Origin: Balneolales bacterium
GTDB taxonomy: Bacteria > Bacteroidota > Rhodothermia > Balneolales > HLUCCA01
Direction: 5' to 3'
DNA length: 6,698 nt
NCBI GenBank assembly: GCA_022565415.1
Contig: JAIUMT010000180.1
Location: 1 to 6,698, forward strand
In this document: positions 5,857-6,698 of the stretch, in pieces
Position numbering within the stretch: position 1 is the first letter of the stretch
How the letters are laid out: each line of letters starts with the position of its first letter
Notes under the pieces: model-generated
Databases searched by the model: none
Seen by the model: only the letters and a program-made list of their open reading frames with translations
What the model was told of the DNA's origin: nothing
Translations under genes and position numbers: made by a program

Positions 5857-6698
5857 ATGACAATACGTCGCTTTTTAGCTCCAAATCTTTTAGCGCTACT
5901 CATTTTGGGTACTGCTTGGATGTTAGGCTACGAAAACATCGTCAAAGAACAGCGCAACGATCAGACGAACCTGCAAAAATACATTCAGGTACAGCGTGTG
6001 ATATTAGACAATCATTTCAATGAAGTCGATATCAACGAATTGTACCGAAGTAGTATTAAGGGATTCATCCGAAATATTGAAGATTCTCTGGATTTTGCCA
6101 ATACACCGCTCGATACCACTTTTGCGGATATTCGAATTGGCAGTTTGAGGGAATCTGTGCAGAATTTTGAGCGTGCTTATCGCTTTTTGGGCAGTATTGC
6201 TCCTGAAGAGGACTTAGCAGCGCGTACGGATGATGCAATTATTGGGATGTTTTCGATGCTAGATCCGCACTCGAACTATTTGGAAGCCGAGCGGACTGAG
6301 CGAGAGCAAGAACAATTCAGTGGTAAATTTCAGGGTATTGGTATTCAGTTCGACATTATCGACGATACCATAACGGTAATCTCGGCTATATCAGGCGGAC
6401 CATCAGACCAACTTGGTATACAGTCTGGCGATCGAATTATCCAAATCGATGATAACTCAGCCATCGGATTCACAAATCAACAGGTTGTTCAGCATCTTCG
6501 TGGCGAAAAAGGAACCAAAGTTGAGGTAGTTATTCGACGACCTAGACTACCTAATACCATTAATTTTTCGATAATTCGCGACGATATTCCACTTTACACC
6601 GTTGATGCGAGTTATATGATTGACGAAACTACAGGCTATTTGAAGGTTAGTAATTTTGCTTCAACTACCTATGACGAGTTCCTCGAGGCAATGGAAAA
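5857..6698 (+). CDS. S41-family C-terminal processing peptidase (CtpA/Prc-like), N-terminal part
   Basis: S41 peptidases are envelope serine proteases that trim or degrade proteins from their C-termini. The gene starts at ATG 5857 and runs off the right edge after 280 codons. The product begins MTIRRFLAPN, then a hydrophobic segment (about 9-24) that reads as a signal sequence or membrane anchor with no lipobox Cys, placing it in the periplasm. A helical N-terminal region follows (about 38-145) with the family motif MFSMLDPHSNYL (131-142). Next come GKFQGIGIQF (157-166) and a PDZ domain at about 155-230, with the binding-groove style SGGPSDQLGIQSGDRIIQID. GYLKVSNF (260-267) begins the protease core. 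The Ser/Lys catalytic dyad lies beyond the window and cannot be checked. No Shine-Dalgarno sequence is seen before the ATG. It is 113 bases from hslU and may have its own promoter. The closest named relatives are ctpA/prc; no exact symbol is justified. Confidence 0.92.
   Translation, partial: MTIRRFLAPNLLALLILGTAWMLGYENIVKEQRNDQTNLQKYIQVQRVILDNHFNEVDINELYRSSIKGFIRNIEDSLDFANTPLDTTFADIRIGSLRESVQNFERAYRFLGSIAPEEDLAARTDDAIIGMFSMLDPHSNYLEAERTEREQEQFSGKFQGIGIQFDIIDDTITVISAISGGPSDQLGIQSGDRIIQIDDNSAIGFTNQQVVQHLRGEKGTKVEVVIRRPRLPNTINFSIIRDDIPLYTVDASYMIDETTGYLKVSNFASTTYDEFLEAME

Overview
The window holds five genes, all on the + strand, and looks like ordinary chromosomal housekeeping DNA from a Gram-negative bacterium of the Bacteroidota/Rhodothermota/Balneolota (FCB) group. 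The placement is an inference. It rests on the RNase E/G sequence style (for example VKEPIGSKGPR, AGRFLVLIP, NVLPMSDFGLIQITRQR), on a complete HslVU pair, which fits the Rhodothermota/Balneolota side better than Bacteroides-like gut lineages, and on the absence of a Shine-Dalgarno sequence before two of the four visible starts. No mobile element, CRISPR array, tRNA or rRNA was seen.

Layout: (1) 1-559, the C-terminal part of murA (peptidoglycan precursor synthesis), cut by the left edge. (2) 560-972, a 413-base gap with no convincing gene but several short inverted repeats, one pair nested and one hairpin ending 3 bases before the next start codon. (3) 973-3777, an RNase E/G-family endoribonuclease with a normal catalytic core (about 550 residues) and a very long, charged, low-complexity tail (about 375 residues) containing an AT-hook-like GRP motif and histone-H1-like Lys/Ala/Pro repeats. 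(4) 3777-4319, hslV, the threonine protease of the HslUV proteasome-like complex, whose start codon overlaps the rne stop by one base. (5) 4322-5743, hslU, the matching AAA+ unfoldase, 2 bases after hslV and starting with TTG. (6) 5744-5856, a 113-base gap with a small hairpin and a weak promoter candidate. (7) 5857 to the right edge, the start of an S41-family (CtpA-like) periplasmic processing protease.

The rne-hslV-hslU block is almost certainly one transcription unit with translationally coupled junctions. It places RNA turnover and ATP-dependent protein turnover under shared control. murA and the S41 protease flank it, and both act on envelope biology. I found no clearly new defence or mobile system. 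The points most worth checking are the long RNase E/G tail, the structured leader ahead of it (RNase E genes of other bacteria are autoregulated through long leaders), and the coupled rne-hslVU arrangement.
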